A stretch of DNA of 64,000 nucleotides from an uncultured Eubacteriales bacterium (GCA_934476085.1 CAKSNE010000003.1:1-64000); one strand, 5' to 3'; shown: positions 49,073 to 58,772, counted from the stretch's first letter. The notes: a model not told the origin generated them from the sequence alone. Numbers and translations: made by a program.

Positions 49073-51430
49073 TTATCTTTTTTTAGTAACGGTATTTGAT
49101 AAAAGCGATTCAGATTTACCGTTGATAAATTTGATTTTATAAGAATATTTTTTACCTTTTTTAGTTGATGAATTTAGGTAGGTTGTTTTTGAAAAACTTG
49201 AATATTTTTCATATTGCTTATAAATTTTAGAACCCGGAGTTTTTCTGTAAACGATTATTCCTTTTGCATTTTTTTTAGCTTTCCAAGACAGTAAAATGCC
49301 TTTTGAAGTTCTTTTAGCTTTTATTTTTGGTTTTGCTATTTTATAACCCTTTACTTTAGAAGAATAACTGCTTGATGCATTAGAAAAGTTTACTACTACC
49401 GCATAGGTTCGGCTGTTTGACTTTCCTAAAGTTTTATCTAAAAATGAATTAGTTGAAGCAGTTCCTAAAAGCTTGTATTTTCCTTTTGAATATTTGTAAA
49501 CAGAATAGCTTTTAGCACCGCTTATTTTTTTAAACGATAAATTTAATCCTTTTTTGGTGTTGTTTATAGATAAAATTTTTGTAACTCCATAGCGAGTTGC
49601 TGCTTTAGTATTGCTCTTATAGCTTTCTTTACAGTTATCTACAACACTTGTTACTTTATAATAATATTTTTTATTTGATTTTGCGGTTTTATCTAAATAG
49701 GTTGTAGATGAAGAAGAACCTATTTTAGAATAGTTTTTGTTAGAAGATAAGCGTCGGTAAACATTATATGTGTGAGCTTCGGCTTTTTCCCAAGTAAGTT
49801 TAATTCCATTTTTCTCGTTTTCTGCACTAATTAATTTTGGCGGATAATAAACTTTAGTTAAAAACCAAGGACCGAAATCAGAATTTAAACCGCTTGTAAA
49901 CGATTGAACACAGTAGTAATATGATTTATTTGCATCAATATTTTTATCGGTATACGATGTGGTTGAACCACTGTTGATTGTTGCAATTTTGGTATGGTTA
50001 TTTGAACCATGTTCTTTTCGATAAATATAATAACCTTTTGAGCCGAGTGCTTTTGTGAAATTAATTGTAATAGAATTTTTGGTGTTTGTGCTGCCGGTTA
50101 TATTAGGAGTAGCTAAAAACATACCGGATTTTGTGTTTGAAGCACCGCTTAAACCTTTTGAATCATAACTTTTTATAGCATAATAATATCTTATGCCACC
50201 GATTGCAGATTTATCGGTATAAGAGGTAGTAGATGCACCGACACTTGTTAGCTTAACAAATGTATCATCGCCCTCGTTTCTTCTTAAAACCTGATAACCG
50301 TTTGCGTTGCTTTGCTTTTTCCAGGTAAGCTTAAAACCGTCATCAACTGATTTTAATGAAGAAAGAGTCGGAGCGTTTACATAGGTTATTTCGGAAATAG
50401 CACTTTTCGGAGCATCATCATCGCCGTTATATGCTACAACATAATAATGGTACTCTTTTGTTGAAACGGAGCTGTCTGTATAAGAAACAGTGTTTTTATC
50501 AGATACGGTTTTAATAAGAGAAAAGTCATTAGAATCATTAACGCTTCGATAAATTTTATAACCATCGGCACCGTTTACCTTTTTCCAATTTAGCTTTATA
50601 CCGCCGTCAACGTTTTCAACATTATAAAGGCAAGTTGAAATAAGTGAATTATCAGGCGACTCAATATTACCGTATTTAGCATAATCAAGTCTAAACCAAT
50701 GATAAGAGCCATTTGAAGAAATTCTGCCCCAAGCATATTGACCTATATATTTTTTGTAGTTTACACATACTAAGCTGCCACGCTTTAAACTGCCTGTGCT
50801 TGAATATCCTGAGCTAGGACCGCTGCGTAAGGTAACAGAATTTTTAACAACATACATTTCGTAAGTGTAAGGAAAATCCGGTGTGCAGAAGAATTTTGCT
50901 TCACCGGCTCTTCTTTCTACTAAACCTTGAACAACTTGTCCGCCGGCTTTTACCCACATACCAAATGCATCAGCAATTTGTTTGTCAGTATATTTTTCAA
51001 TACCGTTTTTAAGATATTTTGCAATAGTGGGGTTTTGTTCCCAAACATAAGCACCGAAGTTATATGTAAAACTCATTAATGCGTCATATTGATTTTGAGT
51101 AACATAAATATTATTCTTTTTTAAGAAAGAATTTAATCCCGCTTCATAAGACGGGAGCTTTTGCTTTAATAAATTATGAGCAAAAGGCTCGCTTATGCCT
51201 GACGGATATTGATCCTTTGTACAGGTTGTTCCGTATCCGATTGTATAGTGTTCATAGTCCCAATAAGCAAATTGAAAATAGCCTTCGTAAGCCTCAATAA
51301 ATTTAATACCTAAATCGCTTGTGCTTCTTGCAACATAACCGCTTTTAGCAAAGCCGGTTAATGAAAAAGCGGGGACAGTAAATAGCATTATTATTAAAGA
51401 CAATGCTATTGATAAGATTTTTTTACTCAT
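49073..51430 (-). CDS. Secreted GH24 lysozyme with SH3 and fibronectin type III repeats
   Basis: A 785-residue protein. Residues 1-29 are a signal peptide. Residues about 35-185 are a phage-type (GH24) lysozyme: IEAYEGYFQFAYWDYEHYT then IGYGTT supplies the catalytic Glu49, Asp58 and following Thr. Residues about 192-252 form an SH3 domain (VKNSVTLRSGPSSGYSSTGS). Six or so fibronectin type III domains follow to the end, each with the pattern KLNWKKVNGADGYKIYR and SYTDKS or SYTDKN. It cleaves the glycan strands of peptidoglycan, outside the cell. The ATG follows TAAGGAGCG. It lies just after the DUF4250 and rqcH genes, which is probably coincidental. Confidence 0.87.
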   Translation of the reverse strand: MSKKILSIALSLIIMLFTVPAFSLTGFAKSGYVARSTSDLGIKFIEAYEGYFQFAYWDYEHYTIGYGTTCTKDQYPSGISEPFAHNLLKQKLPSYEAGLNSFLKKNNIYVTQNQYDALMSFTYNFGAYVWEQNPTIAKYLKNGIEKYTDKQIADAFGMWVKAGGQVVQGLVERRAGEAKFFCTPDFPYTYEMYVVKNSVTLRSGPSSGYSSTGSLKRGSLVCVNYKKYIGQYAWGRISSNGSYHWFRLDYAKYGNIESPDNSLISTCLYNVENVDGGIKLNWKKVNGADGYKIYRSVNDSNDFSLIKTVSDKNTVSYTDSSVSTKEYHYYVVAYNGDDDAPKSAISEITYVNAPTLSSLKSVDDGFKLTWKKQSNANGYQVLRRNEGDDTFVKLTSVGASTTSYTDKSAIGGIRYYYAIKSYDSKGLSGASNTKSGMFLATPNITGSTNTKNSITINFTKALGSKGYYIYRKEHGSNNHTKIATINSGSTTSYTDKNIDANKSYYYCVQSFTSGLNSDFGPWFLTKVYYPPKLISAENEKNGIKLTWEKAEAHTYNVYRRLSSNKNYSKIGSSSSTTYLDKTAKSNKKYYYKVTSVVDNCKESYKSNTKAATRYGVTKILSINNTKKGLNLSFKKISGAKSYSVYKYSKGKYKLLGTASTNSFLDKTLGKSNSRTYAVVVNFSNASSSYSSKVKGYKIAKPKIKAKRTSKGILLSWKAKKNAKGIIVYRKTPGSKIYKQYEKYSSFSKTTYLNSSTKKGKKYSYKIKFINGKSESLLSNTVTKKR

Positions 51431-51442
51431 AAAATTCGCTCC

Positions 51443-51619
51443 TTAACAAAATGAGTTTTTATCTTTGTCATAAATGTAATCAATTTTTTTCAAAGTTTCT
51501 ATTATATCGTTTTTATCGACCGATAAGCTTTTGCAAAGCTCATCAAGCGAACTGAAATCATCACGAAGTTTTGTATTAATAAAACTAAGCAGCATAAAAG
51601 GGTCTTTTGGTAAACTCAT
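51443..51619 (-). CDS. DUF4250 family protein
   Basis: A 58-residue protein beginning MSLPKDPFMLLSFINTKLRD and continuing SSLDELCKSLSVDKNDIIET to DYIYDKDKNSF. This is the full length and layout of DUF4250, a small clostridial family of unknown function that folds as a helical DNA-binding-like unit. Its ATG overlaps the rqcH stop by one base (TAATG) and has GGAGAAA upstream, so translation is coupled to RqcH. Confidence 0.85.
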   Translation of the reverse strand: MSLPKDPFMLLSFINTKLRDDFSSLDELCKSLSVDKNDIIETLKKIDYIYDKDKNSFC

Positions 51620-53373
51620 TATTTTTCTCCTTTTAATTTTTCGGCTAACGAAAAATCAGGGTCAACAAAAGCAGTTTTGTTTGTTTTATAAATTACCATA
51701 CCCGGTTTTGCACCGGCAGGTTTTTTAACATATTTAACCGGGGTGTAATCGACTGCAACTTGTTTAGAGTCAGCGGCTTTTGAATTAGTCGCCGCTAAAG
51801 TTGCCGCTTGTGTTAATGTTGTATTTGGAACTTCTTTTCCGTTTGCTACAACTATAACATGAGAGCCGGGAATGTTTTTTGTATGAAACCAAATATCTGT
51901 TTTTTCAGCAAATTTGGTTGTTAGCCAATCGTTTTGATAATTGTTTTTACCGACTAAAATTTCAAAGCCGTCGCTAGAAATATATTTATCGGGATTAGGC
52001 TTTTGCGGCTTTCTTTTTTGCCCTTTTTTCTGTGCGCGAATATATCCGCCTTCTTGTAATTCTTCTTTAATAGTTTCAATTTCCGAAGGCGTTGTTGCAC
52101 GCTTTAAAGTATCTAAAACCGATTCAAAGTAAATAAGGTCATCTTTGGCTTTATCAATAAGTTCATTAAGCATACTTGCCGCTGTTGAAAGCTTGCGGTA
52201 ATCTTTAAAATATTTATGCGAATTTTTAACAGGGGATAGAGTAGTATCAAGCGGAATTTCTACTGTTTTACATTCGGGATCATAGTAATTCATACAATAA
52301 GCTACTTTATCGCCCGCTTTGATTGCGTGCAAATTTGCTTTAATAAGCTCTCCGTATTCACGGTAAATCTCTTTTTTCTCGGTCGCTTTTAACTCTTTTT
52401 CTCTTGCAAAAATTTTGCGTTTTGTACGGGAAATAAGGTTGTTAACTGTTTTTGTAACACTTAAAGATATTTGTTTTATACGCTCTTGGTTATCTTTTTT
52501 TGAAAAGTAATTTTCTAAAAGCGAATGGATATTATCAAAGTGTTCAATAGAATAAGTTTTTCCGTATTGAGTTATATTTATAAAAGTAAAGTCCTTGAAA
52601 TTACCGTTTTCATCTCGCAAAATGCAAGGATAAATATCGTTTTTATAAATATTTTTTAGACTTTCAAGCGTATCTGATAATTTTGATGCTCTATAAGAGT
52701 TAATTTCAGTTACAGGAAGGTCAATATCATTAAAGCTTAAATAGGCAATTTCTCGGTAAATTACAGGTGAAAGCCCGTCAATTGTTGCAGAAATAGCCTT
52801 TGTGGCAGTTTTATCTGTATTTGATAATATTTTTTCTACAACAGTTTCAGTCGAAGTTTCAAAAAGGTTTAATCTGTTTGTAGATTCAGGAAATTCATAA
52901 GTTGCATTAGGCAAAATAAAACGCTTGTTGTCTTCTGGGTCAACTCGTCTTACCGAATCAATAATTTTGCCGTTTTCAACAAAAATAATGTTGGCGAGTC
53001 TTCCTAACATTTCAACAACAACTGTAATAACAATATCATCGCCAAGCTCGTTTTTACAGTCAAAATCAAGCATTAAAATTCTGTCAATTCCGTATTGTCT
53101 GGCAGACTTTAATTTGCCACCGCCAAGACGCTTGCGAAGTAACATACAAAGCATTGGCGGAACAGGCGGATTTTCAAATTTTTCATTTGTAAAATGAATT
53201 CTCGCTGAATTAGGATTAGCCGAAATTAAAAGAGTTTTTTTAAAGCCCGGCTTATTTAAAAATAAACAAATGCAATCCTTGTAGGGCATTGTTATTTTTT
53301 CTATTCGGCTGCCTGTTGCTAAATCATTTAAGCTGTTTTTAACAAGTCCGAGCATTGCCCCATCAAGTGCCAT
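51619..53373 (-). CDS. rqcH: RqcH/NFACT ribosome quality control protein
   Basis: A 584-residue protein of the Rqc2/NEMF (FbpA) family. The NFACT-N domain begins MALDGAMLGLVKNSLNDLAT and has ANPNSARIHFTNEKFENPP; a coiled-coil middle spans about 270-430; the NFACT-R domain carries SDGFEILVGKNNYQNDWLT and DIWFHTKNIPGSHVIV. It binds peptidyl-tRNA-obstructed 50S subunits and adds alanine tails. Length is typical. Genes downstream (DUF4250 and lysozyme) are coupled or close. Confidence 0.92.
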   Translation of the reverse strand: MALDGAMLGLVKNSLNDLATGSRIEKITMPYKDCICLFLNKPGFKKTLLISANPNSARIHFTNEKFENPPVPPMLCMLLRKRLGGGKLKSARQYGIDRILMLDFDCKNELGDDIVITVVVEMLGRLANIIFVENGKIIDSVRRVDPEDNKRFILPNATYEFPESTNRLNLFETSTETVVEKILSNTDKTATKAISATIDGLSPVIYREIAYLSFNDIDLPVTEINSYRASKLSDTLESLKNIYKNDIYPCILRDENGNFKDFTFINITQYGKTYSIEHFDNIHSLLENYFSKKDNQERIKQISLSVTKTVNNLISRTKRKIFAREKELKATEKKEIYREYGELIKANLHAIKAGDKVAYCMNYYDPECKTVEIPLDTTLSPVKNSHKYFKDYRKLSTAASMLNELIDKAKDDLIYFESVLDTLKRATTPSEIETIKEELQEGGYIRAQKKGQKRKPQKPNPDKYISSDGFEILVGKNNYQNDWLTTKFAEKTDIWFHTKNIPGSHVIVVANGKEVPNTTLTQAATLAATNSKAADSKQVAVDYTPVKYVKKPAGAKPGMVIYKTNKTAFVDPDFSLAEKLKGEK

Positions 53374-53390
53374 TTTTTATAAGTCCTTTC

Positions 53391-54158
53391 TTAAAGTGCG
53401 TTATAAGGTGCTGATTGAGAAATAATTCTAACTTCGCAATCAAGCTTGTCTTTTAAAAGTAATGCGAGTGGTTTTACAATAACATTTTCAGTAGAAAAAT
53501 GACCTGCGTCAATTACTGTTATATCAAGGTCTTTTGCAAGCAACCATTGATGATGTTTAATCTCTGAAGTTACAAAAGCGTCAGCACCATAAGCTTTTGC
53601 CTGTAAAATGAAATCGTTTCCTGCACCGCCGTAAACACAAACTCTGTTAATAGGGCGTGAGCCGGCTATGTAACGAACATCTGGTGAGCCTAATTGTTCT
53701 TTTACAAAGCTTGCAAATGCAACAGGTTCATAAGTAGGAACTGTGCCGATTTTTGCAATTGGTAAGTTCTCGGGATAATTGTTATCAAGCAAACTTTCAG
53801 GCTCTTCAAGTCCGAGAGCTATTGCTAATCTATCATTAACTCCGCCTTTTGCAACATCCAAATTTGTATGAGCACAAATAGCTGAAATGCCGTTTTTAAC
53901 AAGCATATAAGGAATGCTTTCAGCGGTTACTGATGATAATTTATCAAAAATAACAGGATGGTGAGAAACGATTAAATCACATTCGTTTTCAACCGCTTTT
54001 CTAACAACTTCTTTTGTAATATCAAGGCAAATAGCAATTTTTTGAACGCTTGCATTGCTATCTCCCACCAAAATACCAACATTATCAAAGTCGAATTTGT
54101 GGTTAAAAGGTGCGATTTTGTCGATTAATTTATAAATATCTGCTACTGTTACTGACAT
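53391..54158 (-). CDS. Nif3-like dinuclear metal centre protein
   Basis: A 255-residue protein with the metal ligands in DLIVSHHPVIF, ICAHTNLDVAKGGVNDRLA and, near the end, TVIDAGHFSTENVIVKPL. Nif3 (DUF34) proteins form a hexameric toroid with two metals per subunit; their reaction is not settled, though GTP cyclohydrolase I type activity and roles in metal handling have been proposed. It lies 70 bases after trmK, a pairing found in very many Firmicutes. Confidence 0.92.
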   Translation of the reverse strand: MSVTVADIYKLIDKIAPFNHKFDFDNVGILVGDSNASVQKIAICLDITKEVVRKAVENECDLIVSHHPVIFDKLSSVTAESIPYMLVKNGISAICAHTNLDVAKGGVNDRLAIALGLEEPESLLDNNYPENLPIAKIGTVPTYEPVAFASFVKEQLGSPDVRYIAGSRPINRVCVYGGAGNDFILQAKAYGADAFVTSEIKHHQWLLAKDLDITVIDAGHFSTENVIVKPLALLLKDKLDCEVRIISQSAPYNAL

Positions 54159-54227
54159 TTTTATTAGTCCTTTCTTTTTTACAAAGTATATATTATAAAT
54201 TTGATGAAAATTTGATAAGTTTGTTTT

Positions 54228-54905
54228 TCACTTATTGTCAATGTTATCTAACAAGCTTAAAAGGCTTTTTGCATAAAGGTTTTCGCTGTCAGCGGATAAA
54301 ATTCCGTTTGCCTGTTTTTTAAGTGAGCGTTTTATTTTTTCTTTATACAAAGTTGAATTTTTATCATTTTTTGATAATAATTTTCCAAAATATAAAAATT
54401 CATCATTAGCCTTATAAGGCTTGCCGCAATATTCTGCACAAATAACTGTATAAACTTTTTTGTTTGATACTGCCGCTTTTTCGTCAGTTATTTCAAACCC
54501 GTTTTCAGCTAAATATTTTCTCAGTACTTCAGCTTTTGACATTGGCTGCAAAATAAGACGATATTTCTGATTTTTTATGTAATTACAGGCTGATAATATA
54601 TTTACTATCAGCTCGCCGCCCATTCCGGCAATAACAAGGTCAGAAAATTCATCTTTATTTACATCACAAAGTCCGTTGCAAAGGCGAAGCTTTACTTTGT
54701 CATTAATACCGTTTTCAGTTATTGTAGACTCTGCCGATTTTAATGGCAATTCATTTATATCACAAGCGAGAGCACTTTTGATTTTACCGTTTAAGATAAG
54801 AAAAGTAGGTAAATATGCATGGTCTGTGCCGACATCAGCTAAAACTGCGTTTTCTCTGACAAATTCAGCACAGGTATTTAATCGTTCATCAAGTGTAATT
54901 TTCAA
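54228..54905 (-). CDS. trmK: tRNA (adenine(22)-N1)-methyltransferase TrmK
   Basis: A 225-residue class I methyltransferase that methylates A22 of tRNAs. SAM site: NAVLADVGTDHAYLPTFLIL; catalytic block DLVIAGMGGELIVNIL and RLILQPMSKAEVLRKYLAEN; a helical C-terminal domain follows. The neighbour Nif3-like gene is the usual partner. The product is slightly short but complete. Confidence 0.92.
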   Translation of the reverse strand: MKITLDERLNTCAEFVRENAVLADVGTDHAYLPTFLILNGKIKSALACDINELPLKSAESTITENGINDKVKLRLCNGLCDVNKDEFSDLVIAGMGGELIVNILSACNYIKNQKYRLILQPMSKAEVLRKYLAENGFEITDEKAAVSNKKVYTVICAEYCGKPYKANDEFLYFGKLLSKNDKNSTLYKEKIKRSLKKQANGILSADSENLYAKSLLSLLDNIDNK

Positions 54906-54991
54906 TTTTTTTATTTCCTTAAAAACTCAAAATTTCTCTAGTTTAATTTTAAAGCCAAACAATAAAAAAGTCAAGAAAAACGCTTGAAAAT

Positions 54992-55363
54992 TCAATTGTT
55001 ATTAATATTTTCCATCTTGCTTAAATGAGTTAATTGTGTTTTTGCTTTGTTTAATTCTGAAAAAAATTCAGCTTTTTCTTTATACTCAATCATTGGTTTC
55101 ATTGCTGAAATTGCAACCCCAATATCACAAACCTCCTGATGATTAACAAAAAACGATAGTTTTTCTTCATGGTTTACCCATTCTTTTTCAGCCTTTTCAC
55201 AAAGCTTTACCGCTGATGAAATATCATCATTAATTGCTGCGGCTTCTATTTGTTCAAAAAGTTCATTCATTCGCCTGTCGGTTTTATCAACTGTGTAAGT
55301 GCCTATTCCTACAATTAATCCTATAACAATTAATACTGCAATTCCGAAAAACAGTCTTTTCAT
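54992..55363 (-). CDS. DUF4363 family protein
   Basis: A 123-residue protein with one N-terminal membrane segment (residues 3-24) and a helical extracellular part with KAEKEWVNHEEKLSFFVNH and IGVAISAMKPMIEYKEKAEF, typical for DUF4363. The family occurs in sporulating Firmicutes, commonly right after a DUF421 gene as here (one base apart). Function is unknown. Confidence 0.82.
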   Translation of the reverse strand: MKRLFFGIAVLIVIGLIVGIGTYTVDKTDRRMNELFEQIEAAAINDDISSAVKLCEKAEKEWVNHEEKLSFFVNHQEVCDIGVAISAMKPMIEYKEKAEFFSELNKAKTQLTHLSKMENINNN

Positions 55364-55364
55364 A

Positions 55365-56039
55365 TTATCCCTCTTTCTTAACTATAACAAATTCGCCGGC
55401 TTCGTTTACAGTCATTAAAAAAACATCTTCGGCACTTAAGTTTTTAAGCCTTAATTGTCTTATTGCATCTTCTTTTTTAACAGCGTTGAAATCATCAAAA
55501 ACTTTATCGTTAAAGTTGCCGTCTGCTATAACAACGGTAGGGAAACCTTTATCTTTTGCGTCTATTTTCATATCTTCTTTTGAAACAGGCTCATATTTTT
55601 GCTTTGGTTGAACTGAAAATTTGCCGTTGGTTTCCATTATGGCAAAATCAACCGCATCAACAGAAAAGTTTCCTGCCTGACGAAGTCCTTCTAATAAATC
55701 GTCAATTGTAACACGAAGTTTTCTCATCATTTTTTGATCAATGACACCGTTTTTTATGATTATGGCCGATTTTCCTTCAAAAATTTTTCTAAAAAGCTCT
55801 GATTTTAGTGTTAATACTGATAAAACAAGTTCTAAAAATACAAGAACAAAAATCGCTAAAACACCGTTTGTTATAGGTCGGCTTAAATCCTGCATAGGTA
55901 TTGATGCAAGCTCTGAAATTAAAATAGTTACAACTAATTCGCTTGGTTGTAATTCGCCAACCTGGCGCTTGCCCATTATTCTCATACAAAGTACTACTAC
56001 AAAATATAAAATGGCAGTACGAACAACTGTCATCATCAT
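55365..56039 (-). CDS. DUF421 (YetF-like) membrane protein
   Basis: A 224-residue protein with three N-terminal membrane helices and two soluble DUF421 subdomains (GKRQVGELQPSELVVTILIS, SELASIPMQDLSRPITNG, LRVTIDDLLEGLRQAG, VDFAIMETNGKFSV). Bacillus YetF/YkjA relatives are linked to germination and spore formation. AAAGGTGTGG precedes the ATGs; one of three consecutive ATG codons is used. It heads a two-gene operon with DUF4363. Confidence 0.87.
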   Translation of the reverse strand: MMMTVVRTAILYFVVVLCMRIMGKRQVGELQPSELVVTILISELASIPMQDLSRPITNGVLAIFVLVFLELVLSVLTLKSELFRKIFEGKSAIIIKNGVIDQKMMRKLRVTIDDLLEGLRQAGNFSVDAVDFAIMETNGKFSVQPKQKYEPVSKEDMKIDAKDKGFPTVVIADGNFNDKVFDDFNAVKKEDAIRQLRLKNLSAEDVFLMTVNEAGEFVIVKKEG

Positions 56040-56121
56040 ATATTAACCACACCTTTAAAATGTTTGTTGGTAATATATTTAACTGAAATAATGAATTTAT
56101 GCAGAATTTTATTATAAAAAA

Positions 56122-56155
56122 TCCCACAAAAACTAAAGCTTTAGCTTTTGCGGGA
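56122..56155 (-). terminator. Terminator of the hlyIII-degV-DUF1294 operon
   Basis: On the minus strand TCCCGCAAAAGCTAAAG pairs with CTTTAGTTTTTGTGGGA, with two irregularities, then ATTTTTT. Confidence 0.8.
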
Positions 56156-56161
56156 AAAAGT

Positions 56162-56425
56162 TTAAAATAATATGTAAATAAACAAAGCTGAGTGAATAAC
56201 AAACATAAGCGGAACTAAAATATAAAATTTAGACTTTCTTGTTTTATGATTAAAAATTAACATACCGCCTATTCCGCCAAACGCACCGCCTAACAAACAA
56301 AATAAAATCAAGATGTTTTCGGGTATTCGCCATTTGTTTAATTTTGCTTTTGCTTTGTCAATGCCAAAAAGAAAAAATGTAAATATATTTATTATTAAAT
56401 AAAAGTAAATATAAAATTCATACAT
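56162..56425 (-). CDS. DUF1294 family small membrane protein
   Basis: The ATG at 56425 overlaps the degV stop as TAATG and gives 87 residues. It has DUF1294 landmarks: FFLFGIDKAKAKLNKWRIPE, LGGAFGGIGGMLIFNHKTRK and the following KFYILVPL, with three or four membrane helices. The family is widespread in Firmicutes and unassigned. It ends an operon with hemolysin III and degV. Confidence 0.82.
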   Translation of the reverse strand: MYEFYIYFYLIINIFTFFLFGIDKAKAKLNKWRIPENILILFCLLGGAFGGIGGMLIFNHKTRKSKFYILVPLMFVIHSALFIYILF

Positions 56426-57303
56426 TATAATATTACCGAGCGGGTTTTGCCGAAAAAGCAAGCCGCAATAAGTCCCGGACCTGCGTGAGAACCGATAACT
56501 GTGCCGAATTTAACATATTCAACCGCTTTAAAACCAAGTCGGTGTTTTAAAGCTTCGCCTAAGCTTTTAGCACGCTCTAGAGCGTTGGCATGAACAATAA
56601 AAAGTGTTTGTTTTTGCGGCTTTACAACTGAGTCAGCTACTAAAGAGCAAAATTTTTCATCTGCCGCTTTTCTTCCTCTGGCTTTTGCTGTTGAATGAAG
56701 TTTGCCGTGCTTGCTTAGTGTTAAAAACGGACTGATTTTTAACAATGCGCTTGCGGCAGCACCGAATGAACTGACTCTGCCGCCACGGCGAAGATAAGTT
56801 AAATCGTCTGTTGTTGCAATTAAGTTTACATTTTCTTTAATCGCTTCAATATGGTTTACTGCTTCTTCAATGCTTCTGCCTTTATCTCTGTATTTTGCGG
56901 CAGCATATAAAAGAATACCCAAAGCGGCTGAACCGACAGTTGAATCAATTATTCTGATATCAGCGTCAGGGTATTCTTCTTTAACTATTTCAGCACCTAT
57001 TCTTGCACTGTTTATAGTTCCAGAAACACCGCTGCTTAAAGAAATATGAAGAATAGGAAGATTTTCGCCTGACTGACTTTTAAAAAAGTTTGCATATCCT
57101 TGCGGCGAAATTTGTGAAGTTTTAGGCATAGCGCCTGCTTCCATTTTTTTATAAAACTCATCAATATGTTCTTCGATCATATCATCGGAATATTCAACTC
57201 CGTCAATATTATATAGTAAGTGAGCACATCTTACATCAATGGCATCAACTCTTTTTTTACCTAAATCACAACTTGAATCGCTTGTAATAATAAAGTTTTT
57301 CAT
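56425..57303 (-). CDS. DegV family fatty acid-binding protein (2)
   Basis: I chose the ATG at 57303, preceded by AGGCGGTG, giving 292 residues. Motifs: FIITSDSSCDLG, PKTSQISPQGYANFFKSQ, ILHISLSSGVSGTINSARIG, TTDDLTYLRRGGRVSSFGA and the C-terminal GTVIGSHAGPGLIAACFFG. It carries the family's fatty-acid pocket features. It is distinct from the degV at 43733, so two binding proteins with perhaps different chain preference are encoded. Confidence 0.9.
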   Translation of the reverse strand: MKNFIITSDSSCDLGKKRVDAIDVRCAHLLYNIDGVEYSDDMIEEHIDEFYKKMEAGAMPKTSQISPQGYANFFKSQSGENLPILHISLSSGVSGTINSARIGAEIVKEEYPDADIRIIDSTVGSAALGILLYAAAKYRDKGRSIEEAVNHIEAIKENVNLIATTDDLTYLRRGGRVSSFGAAASALLKISPFLTLSKHGKLHSTAKARGRKAADEKFCSLVADSVVKPQKQTLFIVHANALERAKSLGEALKHRLGFKAVEYVKFGTVIGSHAGPGLIAACFFGKTRSVIL

Positions 57304-57315
57304 TAAAAACACCGC

Positions 57316-57972
57316 CTATTTTAAAATACAGTAGTAAAGAACAAAGAAGTAATGTAAAACACTTCCGCCAAGCACAAAGAAGTGCCAGATAAAGTGCCAA
57401 TATTTACGGTCGGATTTGTAGAAAATTACGCCGACTGTATATAAAATACCGCCGCCGAGAATCAAAATCAATCCGCCGACACCTTGAGCGATAATCGCTT
57501 TGTAAACAGGATAAGCAGTAATAATAACCGACCAACCCATAATCATATATAAAATTTGTGAAAGTTTATCCCATTTTTCAAGATTAATAGAGTTGAAAAC
57601 AATTCCAAGTACAGCACAAGCAACATTTACGCCGAAAAGAGTCCAACCGATCCAGCCACGAAGAAGTGCTAACGATACAGGAATATATGTTCCTAAAATT
57701 AAAATAAATATTGAACAATGGTCAAAAATTCTAAAAACTTTTTTTGCGGTTTTATTTGTAAGCGAATGATAAAGGGTTGAATTTGTATATAAAATTATCA
57801 GCGTTGCACCATAAAGAGCAGAGCTTACAACACCCATTGCATCAGAATAAACTGCCGCTAAAACTATTAATATAACCGTTCCTGCTATTGCAAGAAGCGA
57901 ACCGACTCCGTGTGAAATTGCGTTTGCGATTTCTTCGCCAAGCGATTGTATATGCTTTTTCTTACTTGACAT
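57316..57972 (-). CDS. Hemolysin III family (PAQR) membrane protein
   Basis: A 218-residue protein with seven membrane helices. Signature parts are LGEEIANAISHGVGSLLAIA, SSALYGATLIILYTNSTLYH and the His-bearing end YWHFIWHFFVLGGSVLHYFF. Members are related to eukaryotic progestin/adiponectin receptors and may be hydrolases; haemolytic activity is not a safe inference. It starts the operon with degV and DUF1294. The start follows AAGGAGAGAAT. Confidence 0.9.
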   Translation of the reverse strand: MSSKKKHIQSLGEEIANAISHGVGSLLAIAGTVILIVLAAVYSDAMGVVSSALYGATLIILYTNSTLYHSLTNKTAKKVFRIFDHCSIFILILGTYIPVSLALLRGWIGWTLFGVNVACAVLGIVFNSINLEKWDKLSQILYMIMGWSVIITAYPVYKAIIAQGVGGLILILGGGILYTVGVIFYKSDRKYWHFIWHFFVLGGSVLHYFFVLYYCILK

Positions 57973-58139
57973 AAAATTCTCTCCTTAATCATTTAGTATC
58001 TATTACTAGATTAACACATAATTTATAACATTTCAATAGCTTTTTATGATTATTAATAAAATATTCAAAATTACATCTTTTATTTTTTCTAACTATATGT
58101 TATAATAATCACATAGTTTGTGAAAAATGAGGGATTTTT

Positions 58140-58733
58140 TTGAATATTGATAAATCAATGTTGACCGAAAAAACTCGGGAATGGAAACGAATAATATCAG
58201 AGGCAGATTTACCGCTTTGGAGCGATCTGCCTAAGCTTGAGCTATATATGGATCAGGTAGTTATGCTTTTAAATGAGTATTTAGCTTATATTTATGAGTT
58301 AAACTCAGATGAAAAAAGCGTTACTTCTTCTATGATTAATAACTATGTTAAAATGAAAATCATTCCTGCACCGAATAAGAAAAAATATTCAAAAATTCAT
58401 TTATCAAGATTAATTATAATTTGTTCGCTTAAAAAAAGCCTTAATATTTCGGTAATTCAAAGGCTTTTGCCTAATACCGATGATGAAAAGGAAAACGAGC
58501 GAATTTATAATGCTTTTGTTTTTGCAAGAAAAAAAGCGATCGAAACCGAGATAAAAACATTAGGCCGAGAATTTGAAAATGTAATTAATAATGAAAATGA
58601 TGAAAAAATCTGTGATATGATAACCAGAATGGCGGTTTCAACCGATATTCATAAAATGTTTACCGAAAAGTTTACGGATACAGTTTTTGAAAAAACAAAA
58701 ACTGATGATAAAAAAGAAAAACAAAACGATTAA
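58140..58733 (+). CDS. DUF1836 family protein
   Basis: A 197-residue protein starting at TTG behind ATGAGGGA. It shows the DUF1836 features: PLWSDLPKLELYMDQVVMLL, SVTSSMINNYVKMKIIPAPN, KKKYSKIHLSRLIIICSLKK. The central helix-turn-helix-like part suggests DNA binding; the MerR-like fold is a proposal, function is unknown. It stands alone with an extended -10 type promoter (TGTTATAAT near 58099-58107) and its own terminator. Confidence 0.82.
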   Translation: MNIDKSMLTEKTREWKRIISEADLPLWSDLPKLELYMDQVVMLLNEYLAYIYELNSDEKSVTSSMINNYVKMKIIPAPNKKKYSKIHLSRLIIICSLKKSLNISVIQRLLPNTDDEKENERIYNAFVFARKKAIETEIKTLGREFENVINNENDEKICDMITRMAVSTDIHKMFTEKFTDTVFEKTKTDDKKEKQND

Positions 58734-58734
58734 C

Positions 58735-58772
58735 AAAAATCACCTGCTTAAATTTAAGTAGGTGATTTTTTC
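58735..58772. terminator. Bidirectional terminator, DUF1836 / htrA
   Basis: AAAAATCACCTGCTTAAA / TTTAAGTAGGTGATTTTTT; T-rich ends on both sides of convergent genes. Confidence 0.85.
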
